From a virus, in the IMG/VR virus record IMGVR_UViG_3300025872_000361, positions 1 through 21,489 of that record: DNA of 21,489 bases; one strand, written 5' to 3'. Below are positions 1 through 5,290 of this stretch, piece after piece. The stretch's first letter is position 1. Each line of letters starts with the position of its first letter. The notes below the pieces were generated by a model. The model had not been told where the DNA came from, made no database searches, and saw only the letters and a list, made by a program, of their open reading frames with translations. A program made the translations under genes and the position numbers.

Positions 1-46
1 CCGCATGGCTACGGACCAGCGCCTTCACCTGGTCTGCCGTAGCCAT
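1..46 (-). CDS. AAA-type ATPase, N-terminal fragment (runs off left edge)
   Basis: Only the first 15 codons are in the window, starting at the ATG at 46 and reading MATADQVKALVRSHA. The best ribosome binding site in the window, AAGGAGG, lies nine bases upstream, so the start is secure. From memory of the family, this N-terminus resembles actinobacterial AAA-type ATPases that begin with a short helical LVRSHAEGDD segment ahead of the ATPase core; the core itself is not visible. It is the next gene downstream of the RecB-like nuclease in the same operon, after a 97-base gap, which would suit an ATPase/nuclease recombination pair. The function is therefore inferred from a very short segment and from context. 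Confidence 0.6.
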   Translation of the reverse strand, partial: MATADQVKALVRSHA

Positions 47-143
47 CGTGGGCGCCCTCCTTGAGCGGTTGCGGCCCAGGTCAGGTCTGGTCCGGTGCGT
101 TGTTCGAGTCGGATCTTGCGCCAGGTGAGGATGCTGCAGATGA
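47..143. other. Short spacer before the ATPase gene, no gene called
   Basis: This 97-base stretch between the nuclease stop and the ATPase start has open frames on the minus strand but no ATG or GTG start giving a convincing product. It ends in the strong AAGGAGG site used by the ATPase gene. A TTGACA hexamer sits at the end of the nuclease gene, but I see no matching -10 element at the right distance. Confidence 0.5.
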
Positions 144-1304
144 TCAGTGCTTGTCAATAGCAATGTTGATCATCTGTTGGATGGCATCGACTTCTTGCTC
201 TGTCCATCTGTTGCGTTCGAGGATGTTGATTCCGACCATGTTTGCGTTCCGGTCGATGTAGTCGAGCTGTGTGTTGGTGAGCTGTTCGAGCTGCTCGAGC
301 ACCTTCTTTTTTGCTGGTCCGTTTGCGAGTCGGATTCCTGGTGCTGCTGGTTGGTCGCGTTCGATCCTGTTGATGACGTTGGCTAGGAGATAGAGCTCTC
401 TGCGCGTGTGCTTGTGACCAGATTTGAAGGTTGGAATCTGTGCTGGCCATGCTGCTGCGAGCTCTGCGCCGGCATTCGGATGGGTGTCGAGCAGGGTACG
501 GATCTGTTCGATCATGTCTGTTCGAATGTGACTGGTGGGGACTGCTTCCTGTGGGTCTCCCAAGGTGTGTTTCTCACCAGTGACTGTGAATTGACTGATG
601 GTGCAGGCTGCTTCGAAAATCTGGTAGAGCTCATCGATGCTGGTGGCTACTGGCACATACCGGTAGCCATGTTCCGTCAGGTGGACGATGGCTAGCTGTT
701 CGACTGCTGGCATTGGTTCTGCGTGCTGGTCGATGATTTGCAGGTCTGCTCGAGCGTAGGCAGCTAGCTGGACACCAAACTTTCCGTAGACACCTTTGCT
801 GGTTTTCCAGTCGATGAGTGTGGTCTTCCCATCGATGGTGGCTAGCAGGTCGTAGGAGCCTGCATATTGGGCTTGGGTGTTGACGACTGTGCGCTCTGCG
901 CCGATGACTGTTACTTCGAAGTCATCAAGGAAGTCTGCAATGTATTGTGCAAACTTTCCGTAGATTTGACCTTCCCATGATTTGGGGTCGATGCCAGTTA
1001 GGACGCGTTCGGCGATGGCATGAATGTCTGTGCCGCGTGCGCCGGCACGGTTCATGGTGTTGTAGGGAGCGCGTTTGAGCAGGTCGAGCGCGTCGCGCCG
1101 GTCGAGCTTTGACCAGGCTTCGACGTTATCGACTGCATACTCTGCAACCATTCCTTCTCCCCACCTTTTGAGCGCGGGTGCTGGAATGCCATTGGAGAGG
1201 ATGGTGGTGACGGATGGTCCGCGGAATCCTCCATCGATGATCGGATGTGGGATTTCGTACCAACGTCCACCAGGTCCGTTAGTGGCTAGAACAGGCTGCG
1301 TCAT
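144..1304 (-). CDS. RecB/Cas4-like PD-(D/E)XK exonuclease
   Basis: This is a 386-residue protein from the ATG at 1304; the open frame extends further upstream, but this ATG overlaps the preceding small gene as ATGA. The RecB/Cas4 nuclease motifs are visible in order: GTDIH (His95), AERTV (Glu137), GSYDLL (Asp152), IDWKTSKG (Asp165 and Lys167) and VQLAAYARA (Gln179, Tyr183). These residues bind the metal and cut DNA in this family. About 130 residues after the core are less conserved in appearance and rich in helices, and may bind DNA or a partner. I see no cysteine cluster of the Cas4 iron-sulfur type. The likely role is processing of DNA ends in phage recombination or replication, with the AAA-type ATPase that follows. 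Confidence is high for the fold and moderate for the role. Confidence 0.85.
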   Translation of the reverse strand: MTQPVLATNGPGGRWYEIPHPIIDGGFRGPSVTTILSNGIPAPALKRWGEGMVAEYAVDNVEAWSKLDRRDALDLLKRAPYNTMNRAGARGTDIHAIAERVLTGIDPKSWEGQIYGKFAQYIADFLDDFEVTVIGAERTVVNTQAQYAGSYDLLATIDGKTTLIDWKTSKGVYGKFGVQLAAYARADLQIIDQHAEPMPAVEQLAIVHLTEHGYRYVPVATSIDELYQIFEAACTISQFTVTGEKHTLGDPQEAVPTSHIRTDMIEQIRTLLDTHPNAGAELAAAWPAQIPTFKSGHKHTRRELYLLANVINRIERDQPAAPGIRLANGPAKKKVLEQLEQLTNTQLDYIDRNANMVGINILERNRWTEQEVDAIQQMINIAIDKH

Positions 1305-1435
1305 TGGTCTGCTTTCTCTACCCATGTGTGTTGGCATTGGTGTGGATGGTCTGCTGGTAGCTGGCATTGCTGTTGCCAGGTGCCGGTCCTGTCGAATGCT
1401 CGAGCCCCTGTGCGCGTGCAATACGTCAGGAACAA
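1301..1435 (-). CDS. Small Cys/His-rich protein, putative zinc binder
   Basis: This is a putative 44-residue protein lying in the space between the WhiB and exonuclease genes. It ends in an ATGA overlap with the exonuclease start. The C-terminal half reads CQLPADHPHQCQHTW, a Cys-x-x-Pro-x-x-His-x-His-x-Cys arrangement followed by Trp. This resembles small zinc-binding proteins common in actinophages and suggests a metal site. The start is uncertain: a TTG at 1435 overlaps the WhiB gene by ten bases, and another TTG at 1486 would add 17 residues. No good ribosome binding site supports either. The gene is called because it fills an otherwise empty gap and carries this motif. Confidence 0.5.
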   Translation of the reverse strand: MFLTYCTRTGARAFDRTGTWQQQCQLPADHPHQCQHTWVEKADQ

Positions 1436-1809
1436 TTGTCTCTGCGCCGGCGCAATTCGTTCTGATGCTGACAGTGACTGCTGCAATATTTGCTCCTAGC
1501 CTCGAAGCCTGTCTGGAACAGCTGCTGGCAACCTGGACAGTAAACAGTTTTGGTGGTGTTGATCGTGCGACGCAGTTTGCGCCTCTGTCGCATGGTCAAG
1601 CCTGCCCAAATGCCTTCATCATTGCGTTCGAGCGCGAAGGTCAAGCAGTCTTGGTGGACTGGACAGGTTCGACAGATCGTGCGTGCGATCTTTGCTGTGT
1701 TCGCATTGCTGGTTTCTGGGAACCACCAGCTGGTGGGACGACCTTTGCAGGCTGCGTCTGTCATCCATGGTGCTGTTTCGAATGCTCTGACTTGGAATCT
1801 GTCATGCAT
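1426..1809 (-). CDS. WhiB-family regulator with extra C-terminal zinc finger
   Basis: This 127-residue protein has a complete WhiB domain (about 14-80). Cys21, Cys46, Cys49 and Cys55 are spaced as in WhiB proteins to hold a 4Fe-4S cluster. GIWAGLT (67-73) is a variant of the GVWGG turn, and a basic tail RQRRKLRR follows. WhiB proteins are confined to actinobacteria and their phages and act with the vegetative sigma factor or on DNA, so this gene is the best evidence for the host. Residues 91-113 add a second metal site, CPGC then CSSHC, followed by an arginine-rich tail. The ATG at 1809 overlaps the upstream nuclease stop by eight bases. Control of phage or host transcription is the likely role. 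Phage WhiB proteins are also known to oppose host WhiB proteins. Confidence 0.9.
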   Translation of the reverse strand: MHDRFQVRAFETAPWMTDAACKGRPTSWWFPETSNANTAKIARTICRTCPVHQDCLTFALERNDEGIWAGLTMRQRRKLRRTINTTKTVYCPGCQQLFQTGFEARSKYCSSHCQHQNELRRRRDNCS

Positions 1810-2170
1810 TGGGGAACAGGTCTGGTAGGTCTGTGAGTCGCATGATCAAGTATGCGTCTGCCAGCTGATCGGGACAGGCTACAAAAACAAAGGGTCGATG
1901 GTCGTCTGGTGACCGTGCTGCTTCTGCTTGTGCTCGAGCGTTCTGGTAGCGCGTGTGGATGGGTCCGACCTGTGAGCCTGCTTTGCATTCAAGTAACCAT
2001 GGCAAATGTGTCCATGATTCTTCCTGCTGTTTGTGGAGGCTGAATGGGAGCTCGACTTGGAACCAGGTTTCGAGCTGCCGGCGCACCCATGCTTGCTTGC
2101 GTTTTCCTTTTGCTCTGTTGAGTCGTCCGCGACGTTGGTTGCTGCTTTCGCTCATCTGGTCTTTGGCCAT
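1802..2170 (-). CDS. Putative small PD-(D/E)XK nuclease or resolvase
   Basis: This 122-residue basic protein begins RGRLNRAKGKRKQAWVR, a positively charged segment suited to DNA. Residues 57-63 form a hydrophobic strand ending LLECKAG, which supplies the Glu61-x-Lys63 part of a PD-(D/E)XK active site. A QAE motif follows at 82-84, then a strand PFVFVACP. Phage Holliday junction resolvases and VRR-like nucleases share this layout. The expected upstream Asp is not obvious, so the assignment is tentative. The ATG at 2170 has a GAAGG site nine bases upstream. An internal ATG at 2155 would give an ATGA overlap with the previous gene and is a real alternative. Its neighbours encode WhiB and the RecB-like nuclease, which fits a DNA metabolism cluster. 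Confidence 0.55.
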   Translation of the reverse strand: MAKDQMSESSNQRRGRLNRAKGKRKQAWVRRQLETWFQVELPFSLHKQQEESWTHLPWLLECKAGSQVGPIHTRYQNARAQAEAARSPDDHRPFVFVACPDQLADAYLIMRLTDLPDLFPNA

Positions 2171-2379
2171 GGTGTGTGACCTTCGCGAATGCTGGTGATG
2201 TGTTCTGGTGTGACCAGAGCTGCTTTCATGGCTAGCTCGATGGTGCGTTGTTCGGATTCGCTCGAATGTTTCTTGGAGAGGATGACGAGCAGTCTGGTGA
2301 GATGCACGCGCAGATTGTCATTGGTGTTGCTGAGTGATGCGTTGCGTGCTTGCAGGTCTGCGTTGGTGGGATAACGCAT
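2152..2379 (-). CDS. Hypothetical protein, helical
   Basis: This 75-residue protein is not recognised. Its start is fixed by a TAATG junction with the preceding gene. The sequence is polar and helix-prone: an Asn/Ser-rich first third, then a Leu-rich segment (RVHLTRLLVILSKKH) that could form a coiled coil, then a second amphipathic helix ending ELAMKAALVTPEHITSIREG. There are no cysteines and no membrane segment. It lies in the run of small genes ahead of the nuclease and WhiB genes and is probably cotranscribed with them. Small helical proteins in such positions are often host-takeover factors, but nothing in the sequence shows this directly. Confidence 0.7.
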   Translation of the reverse strand: MRYPTNADLQARNASLSNTNDNLRVHLTRLLVILSKKHSSESEQRTIELAMKAALVTPEHITSIREGHTPWPKTR

Positions 2380-2597
2380 TACTGGTGAGCCTCGAGCATG
2401 GTCACGATCCCATCGACTGCGACCATGAGCATCATGGGTGGTTTCTCGACCAGGTTGAGTAACTGTGATGCTGTCACAGTGATTGCTGAACGAATGTCTG
2501 GATCGGCAAGATCGATGCATTGCTCGTCGAACGCGTCACGCATTTCTGCTGCGAGCTGATCGACTGTTGCTTTGTAGGCTGTGCCATTGAACATCAT
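2379..2597 (-). CDS. Hypothetical protein, 72 residues
   Basis: The function is not recognised. The open frame runs much further upstream through the lysozyme-like gene. The credible start is the ATG pair at 2597/2594, 13 bases after that gene's stop, with AAAGG about ten bases upstream. The protein is acidic in its first half (AAEMRDAFDEQCIDLADPD) and hydrophobic toward the end (PPMMLMVAVDGIVTML). That last stretch is more likely a buried helix than a membrane span, because it contains Asp and is short. It joins the next gene by TAATG, so their translation is probably coupled. Confidence 0.65.
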   Translation of the reverse strand: MMFNGTAYKATVDQLAAEMRDAFDEQCIDLADPDIRSAITVTASQLLNLVEKPPMMLMVAVDGIVTMLEAHQ

Positions 2598-2610
2598 CTG
2601 CAGGTGACCT

Positions 2611-3087
2611 TTACGACCATGGTTGTTTGCCGGCGCGCCGGTAGAGCTCTGCTGCGACCTTGATATTGGTTTCTGGATCGAACCAGTTTGCAGGGTCCAA
2701 ACCAAGGTTTCGATAGATTTGGTCATGTAGTGGGCTGCAGACCTGAAACACTCCAAGACAATTCGTGCTTGAGCGTGCATCTGGTTGGCACCTGCTTTCA
2801 CGGTAGGCAATTCTGATTGCCCATTCGCTCTCACCATATGGGTCGAAATGCTGTCGAATGATGGGAGCGAGCACACATTCTGGTGTGTTGCCGACAACGC
2901 TGGTTGTGGTGGTTGTGGTGCTCGAGGTTGTGGTGCTGGTGGTGCTCGACGTTGTGGTGCTCGAGCTAGTGGTGCTGGTGCTCGAGATGGTGCTCGAGCT
3001 GGTGCTGGTGATCCTGGTTCGTTCCTGTTGGTCTGCGAGTGTGCAGGTGGATAACAGGAGCGAGCAGAGCAGGATCTGTTTCAGCAT
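2611..3087 (-). CDS. Secreted lysozyme/SLT-like muramidase with Ser/Thr stalk
   Basis: This is a 158-residue protein from the ATG at 3087. Residues 1-18 form a signal peptide (MLKQILLCSLLLSTCTLA), with a Cys at 15 that is a poor lipobox fit. Residues 25-66 are almost entirely Ser and Thr, a wall-spanning or glycosylated linker. Residues 70-158 form a lysozyme-like domain: IAYRESRCQP gives the probable catalytic Glu97, CLGVFQV is the family's G-x-x-Q segment, and the end NIKVAAELYRRAG plus PWS is typical of these short actinobacterial domains. Cys71, Cys100, Cys110 and Cys117 could form disulfides outside the membrane. It is encoded with early genes, far from the holin and amidase, so wall remodelling or blocking of superinfection seems as likely as lysis. 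The start overlaps the upstream membrane gene out of phase. Confidence 0.8.
   Translation of the reverse strand: MLKQILLCSLLLSTCTLADQQERTRITSTSSSTISSTSTTSSSTTTSSTTSTTTSSTTTTTTSVVGNTPECVLAPIIRQHFDPYGESEWAIRIAYRESRCQPDARSSTNCLGVFQVCSPLHDQIYRNLGLDPANWFDPETNIKVAAELYRRAGKQPWS
2890..3015 (-). repeat. Low-complexity Ser/Thr-coding repeat
   Basis: On the plus strand this reads as imperfect repeats of TGGTGCTCGA and GTTGTGGTG. On the coding strand it specifies the 42-residue Ser/Thr linker of the secreted lysozyme-like protein. Copies of the palindrome GCTCGAGC fall inside it. The length is likely to vary between relatives by slippage or recombination. Confidence 0.8.
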
Positions 3088-3175
3088 GGTCAGTCTTTCT
3101 GCAGACGGATAGGACAAATACCGGTAACCATCCGATGCTGATGGCATAGGTGATGACGATGCCGCGCACGATCAT
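2966..3175 (-). CDS. Small membrane protein overlapping the lysozyme gene
   Basis: This 69-residue frame starts with an ATGA overlap on the preceding gene. Residues 2-23 (VRGIVITYAISIGWLPVFVLSV in outline) form one hydrophobic span, which makes the first 25 residues credible as a small membrane protein. The frame then runs 122 bases into the lysozyme-like gene in another phase. There it encodes a His/Gln/Glu-rich tail that is only the shifted reading of the Ser/Thr repeat. A CTGACCATG junction used at neighbouring genes is present at 3085-3093, but its TGA is out of frame here. The ancestral stop may therefore have been lost by a one-base change. The membrane segment is believable; the tail is doubtful. 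Confidence 0.5.
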   Translation of the reverse strand: MIVRGIVITYAISIGWLPVFVLSVCRKTDHAETDPALLAPVIHLHTRRPTGTNQDHQHQLEHHLEHQHH

Positions 3176-3414
3176 GCGCGCCGGTATTTCTGTTTGGATG
3201 CAATCTGGCAAGGTGGCACATCGTAGGTCGTGCTCGATGTTCCACCTGGTCCGAATTGCCAGAGGCCGAACGCGGTACGAGTCGTGATGGGACCATTCTG
3301 TTTGATCTCTGCATCACGCTCGCGGATGGTTGCTGCAACCTCTTGCTGGTGGAGCGCATAGAGATTGGGCTGCTTGATGCTCGAGCTCGAGCTTCCACGC
3401 GGTGTCTTACTCAT
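3172..3414 (-). CDS. Hypothetical protein, 80 residues
   Basis: This gene is not recognised. Its ATG at 3414 follows the upstream stop by two bases in the CTGACCATG junction seen at several genes here, which fixes the start. The protein begins with a Ser run (PRGSSSSSIKQP), has a central charged helix (QQEVAATIRERDAEIKQ), and ends in a Gly/Thr/Pro-rich segment with a basic tail. It has no membrane span or cysteine pair. It lies between two genes for one-span membrane proteins and just upstream of the secreted lysozyme-like protein, so a shared envelope role is possible but unproven. Confidence 0.65.
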   Translation of the reverse strand: MSKTPRGSSSSSIKQPNLYALHQQEVAATIRERDAEIKQNGPITTRTAFGLWQFGPGGTSSTTYDVPPCQIASKQKYRRA

Positions 3415-3416
3415 GG

Positions 3417-3566
3417 TCAGATACCAAGGTGTGTGAGCAGTCGGTCGATGGCACCAGGTGCGACGATGATGCCGATCCAGATCGGCAGGAGCACCATTGC
3501 ATCCTTGAGCATCTGTTGCTGGCTACGAGTGAGCAGTGACCATTCCTGTCGGAAATGCTTGAGCAT
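3417..3566 (-). CDS. Small single-span membrane protein, 49 residues
   Basis: This short gene fills the gap between two larger ones. GAGAGG lies six bases upstream of its ATG, and its stop is part of a CTGACCATG junction with the next gene. The first 22 residues are polar (MLKHFRQEWS, then LLTRSQQQ). Residues 23-41 form a hydrophobic span (AMVLLPIWIGIIVAPGAI), followed by a short tail DRLLTHLGI. A charged N-terminus before one short span suggests an inner membrane peptide with the N-terminus in the cytoplasm. Small early membrane proteins of phages often exclude other phages or disturb the host membrane. That would be inference here, since no family is recognised. Confidence 0.65.
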   Translation of the reverse strand: MLKHFRQEWSLLTRSQQQMLKDAMVLLPIWIGIIVAPGAIDRLLTHLGI

Positions 3567-3577
3567 GAGAGCCTCTC

Positions 3578-3904
3578 TCAGTCGATGCTTTGGATGATCT
3601 CGACCTGCTTACCTTCACTGTCCAATGCTGCTGCGACGGTTCGCACATATTCCAGCATTGCGCTCCTGCGTGCTCGAATGGTTCCGGCGTGCAGGTTCTT
3701 CCTGAACAGTCGTAGGTCTGCAGGGTCTTGTGACCATGGGTCTGTGACTGCTGTTGCGTAGCAGATGGCATCGATGTATCCGACGATGTAGCGCGCATCA
3801 ACATCTGGTGCTGTGTCTGCTTTGTTGAGCTGCTGTTGGAGCATGATGGCAGAGCCGATCAGCAATTCTTCTTTGCCATGCGGCTGGTAGATGCTCTGGT
3901 TCAT
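3578..3904 (-). CDS. Hypothetical protein, 108 residues
   Basis: This gene is not recognised. The ATG at 3904 is placed two bases after the previous stop (CTGACCATG). The protein looks like a compact soluble all-helical fold. It has a helix rich in Gln/Leu (AIMLQQQLNKA), then YIVGYIDAICYATAV, an acidic loop TDPWSQDPADLRLFRK, a basic helix and a final AMLEYVRTVAAAL helix. There are no metal-binding patterns, and the single Cys is isolated. It is the second gene of the leftward early unit and is probably translated in step with the first. Confidence 0.7.
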   Translation of the reverse strand: MNQSIYQPHGKEELLIGSAIMLQQQLNKADTAPDVDARYIVGYIDAICYATAVTDPWSQDPADLRLFRKNLHAGTIRARRSAMLEYVRTVAAALDSEGKQVEIIQSID

Positions 3905-3906
3905 GG

Positions 3907-4140
3907 TCAGTCTCGCGACTGCTCTGCAGTGAGCTTGTCGCAGAGTGCGTCTGCATCGTGCTGGTGGATTGCGTCGGAGAGATACTCAGGGTGCTTGCGT
4001 CCCCGCTTGGTGAGGATCTCGATGTGGTGGTCGTGCAGGAGCTCGAGCAGGTCATTGTGGTTCCAGTCTCGACTGGTGATCTGCTTGAGCTGCTTTGCGA
4101 CTGCTGCGAGTCGCACCAGGTGCTGGTCTTCCTGTGCCAT
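3907..4140 (-). CDS. First gene of leftward unit, hypothetical
   Basis: This is a 77-residue protein from the ATG at 4140, preceded by AGGAGG at seven bases. The open frame extends further upstream across the control region, but no ribosome site supports those starts. The protein is highly charged and His-rich (NHNDLLELLHDHHIEILTKRGRKHP, interrupted), with predicted helices throughout. The final part, HQHDADALCDKLTAEQSRD, is acidic. It is not recognised. Being first behind the divergent control region, it could be expressed earliest, and a DNA-binding or regulatory role is possible. The sequence shows no clear helix-turn-helix. Confidence 0.7.
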   Translation of the reverse strand: MAQEDQHLVRLAAVAKQLKQITSRDWNHNDLLELLHDHHIEILTKRGRKHPEYLSDAIHQHDADALCDKLTAEQSRD

Positions 4141-4250
4141 GTGTGAGCCTCCTGAGGCTGCTTGGGTATGGGATTGGGACCATAGCGCATTGGGTGTGAG
4201 GCTTGGTGGATGGTCGGATTTGGCAGGCTGGTGCTGGATTTCCCACCCAT

Positions 4251-4302
4251 CCGACAAAAGACTTGACAAGGCTGGTGGGTGGTGATTCAATGTCTTTGTC
4301 GG
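4251..4302. promoter_or_regulatory. Putative operator: inverted repeat flanking the early promoter
   Basis: CCGACAAAAGAC (4251-4262) and GTCTTTGTCGG (4292-4302) are inverted copies of one another apart from one extra A in the left arm. They bracket the -35 and -10 boxes of the rightward promoter, so a repressor bound to both arms could block it. The left arm also faces the leftward genes. A shorter related half-site, GTCGGAT, lies at 4213. This is inferred from position and symmetry only. Confidence 0.5.
4263..4291 (+). promoter_or_regulatory. SigA-like promoter for the rightward early genes
   Basis: A perfect TTGACA box (4263-4268) is followed by a 17-base spacer and TTCAAT (4286-4291), which matches TATAAT at four of six positions. 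Transcription would start near 4298 and give a leader of about 35 bases before the first ATG. The surrounding 4141-4333 region carries no gene. I could not find an equally good promoter for the leftward genes in it. Confidence 0.65.
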
Positions 4303-4333
4303 CAGGAGATGCCAGCCGGCAGGAGGCTCCAAA

Positions 4334-4546
4334 ATGCAGGTCACCATCACTCGCAGCTGGAAGTCAGCAGTCAGCCGCTCGAAGATGCACCAGCTCTCGA
4401 ACGGTATGCACATCGATGAGGCTCAAGGCTTCACGATGATCCTCCTGCTGGAAGGTGGTCTCATCCGACCCAACGTGGTCGGATGCTTCAAGACCATGGA
4501 GGCTGCTCTCGAGGCTGCCAGCACCCACCAGACGCAGGAGGCTTGA
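4334..4546 (+). CDS. First rightward early gene, hypothetical
   Basis: This is a 70-residue protein with AGGAGG eight bases before the ATG, directly downstream of the promoter at 4263-4291. It is not recognised. The sequence has a basic N-terminus (TITRSWKSAVSRSKMHQL), a hydrophobic strand TMILLLEGGLI, and a helical end KTMEAALEAASTHQ. That is a small alpha/beta pattern that could be an Arc-like or other compact fold. The gene body also contains a perfect inverted repeat at 4462-4485 that shares its half-site with sequences near the promoter. Its position suggests an immediate-early role. Confidence 0.7.
   Translation: MQVTITRSWKSAVSRSKMHQLSNGMHIDEAQGFTMILLLEGGLIRPNVVGCFKTMEAALEAASTHQTQEA
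4462..4485. repeat. Perfect 9-bp inverted repeat within the first early gene
   Basis: CATCCGACC and GGTCGGATG are separated by six bases. The half-site ATCCGAC also occurs in the control region (4249-4255 and, inverted, 4213-4219). The repeat could be a second operator site or an RNA hairpin. It may also be a by-product of codon choice in a genome rich in palindromes. Confidence 0.5.
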
Positions 4547-4549
4547 CTC

Positions 4550-4729
4550 ATGGCCAAGAGCAATCTGGCATTGGTCGGAGAATACTTCCAGCAGGTGGAT
4601 CCTGACCTGTGCGACAGTCTGAAGGCTGACGGATACACCACCAATGTCAAATTGGGACGGTACGTCAGAGACTGTGATCCTGAAATGTTCGATGAGATCG
4701 TGCGACGCGTTCGCAATGGGGAGGCTTGA
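4550..4729 (+). CDS. Hypothetical protein, 59 residues
   Basis: The second rightward gene starts four bases after the previous stop, with AGGAGG overlapping the end of that gene. The protein is acidic and not recognised. Its helices and loops include VGEYFQQVDPDLCDSLKADG, then NVKLGRYVRDC, and an end DEIVRRVRNG. The pattern is that of a small soluble helical protein. Spacing and ribosome site make the call secure despite its length. It may act with its neighbours, but nothing identifies a partner. Confidence 0.7.
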   Translation: MAKSNLALVGEYFQQVDPDLCDSLKADGYTTNVKLGRYVRDCDPEMFDEIVRRVRNGEA

Positions 4730-4733
4730 GAGG

Positions 4734-4970
4734 ATGATGTTGCAGCCGCGTGATGAGAGCGAGATGCAGAAACTGTGCGAGCTCTCCGACGACCTGTGGA
4801 ATGTGGTCAGTCGTCAGATGAGCAAAGCAGTCCAGCTTGGTCACCTGACCAGGCTCGAGCATCAGAGCATGATCGACAGGCTCAATGGTGCATGGACGTT
4901 GGTTGAGCGTCGGCACAATCTGGTGCGCCCGGAAATGTTCGGCACCAGGAAGACAGGCTCTGCTCAATGA
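4734..4970 (+). CDS. Hypothetical helical protein, 78 residues
   Basis: The open frame begins earlier, inside the previous gene, but GGGGAGG nine bases upstream points to the ATG at 4734, which leaves no overlap. The protein is predicted to be almost entirely helical: KLCELSDDLWNVVSRQMSKA, then HLTRLEHQSMIDRLNGAW and TLVERRHNLVRP. This resembles small dimeric helical proteins. No family is recognised. It ends in an ATGA overlap with the next gene, which implies translational coupling. Confidence 0.65.
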   Translation: MMLQPRDESEMQKLCELSDDLWNVVSRQMSKAVQLGHLTRLEHQSMIDRLNGAWTLVERRHNLVRPEMFGTRKTGSAQ

Positions 4971-5290
4971 CCAGTGACGGCCAGAACCATCACGCAGATG
5001 TGAACCTTGATCATCTGCAGCATTGGATCGATCTGTGCATTGCAGAGGGTTGGGGAGGCTTCGAAGCTACTGCATGGTCAGCTCATGATGAGATCGTGCG
5101 CCGGCGCAAAGCAGCAGACCAGCATCAACGTGCAATGCAAGACCTTGATGATCGTCTGTGGGATGCCACAGTCAGTGTGCTGCGAGACCTGCCCATGAAC
5201 ATCAATGAGTATTCAGCATTGATCACCAAGCTCGATGCCAAATGGAAGCAGGCTCGAGCAGAACAGGAGCAGTCGAACGATGACCAGTGA
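4967..5290 (+). CDS. Hypothetical helical protein, 107 residues
   Basis: This protein starts by an ATGA overlap at 4967 and has no clear ribosome site of its own, so it probably depends on coupling. It is rich in His, Trp and charged residues near the N-terminus (HLQHWIDLCIAEGWGGFEATAW). A long helical part follows (HDEIVRRRKAADQHQRAM), then a C-terminal coiled-coil-like stretch with KLDAKWKQARAEQEQ. It is not recognised. Its first 13 bases, ATGACCAGTGACG, are identical to those of the next gene, and both proteins begin MTSD, so the two starts may share an origin. Confidence 0.65.
   Translation: MTSDGQNHHADVNLDHLQHWIDLCIAEGWGGFEATAWSAHDEIVRRRKAADQHQRAMQDLDDRLWDATVSVLRDLPMNINEYSALITKLDAKWKQARAEQEQSNDDQ

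Noticed and set aside
105-160. Promoter from the TTGACA near 150 on the minus strand
   Set aside because: There is no acceptable -10 box 16-18 bases downstream, and the ATPase gene is probably read with the nuclease gene.
1075-1836. 253-codon plus-strand frame across the exonuclease and WhiB genes
   Set aside because: Both minus-strand genes there are clear by motif. The plus frame is Cys-rich but shows no ordered metal motif and has no ribosome site.
2890-3015. Possible CRISPR-like array in the repeated GTGCTCGA stretch
   Set aside because: Repeats are short, imperfect and adjacent without unique spacers, and they encode a Ser/Thr linker in one gene.
4141-4250. Leftward early promoter
   Set aside because: TATGGT on the minus strand could be a -10 box, but no -35 box lies at the right distance. 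A promoter is expected here, but I cannot place it.
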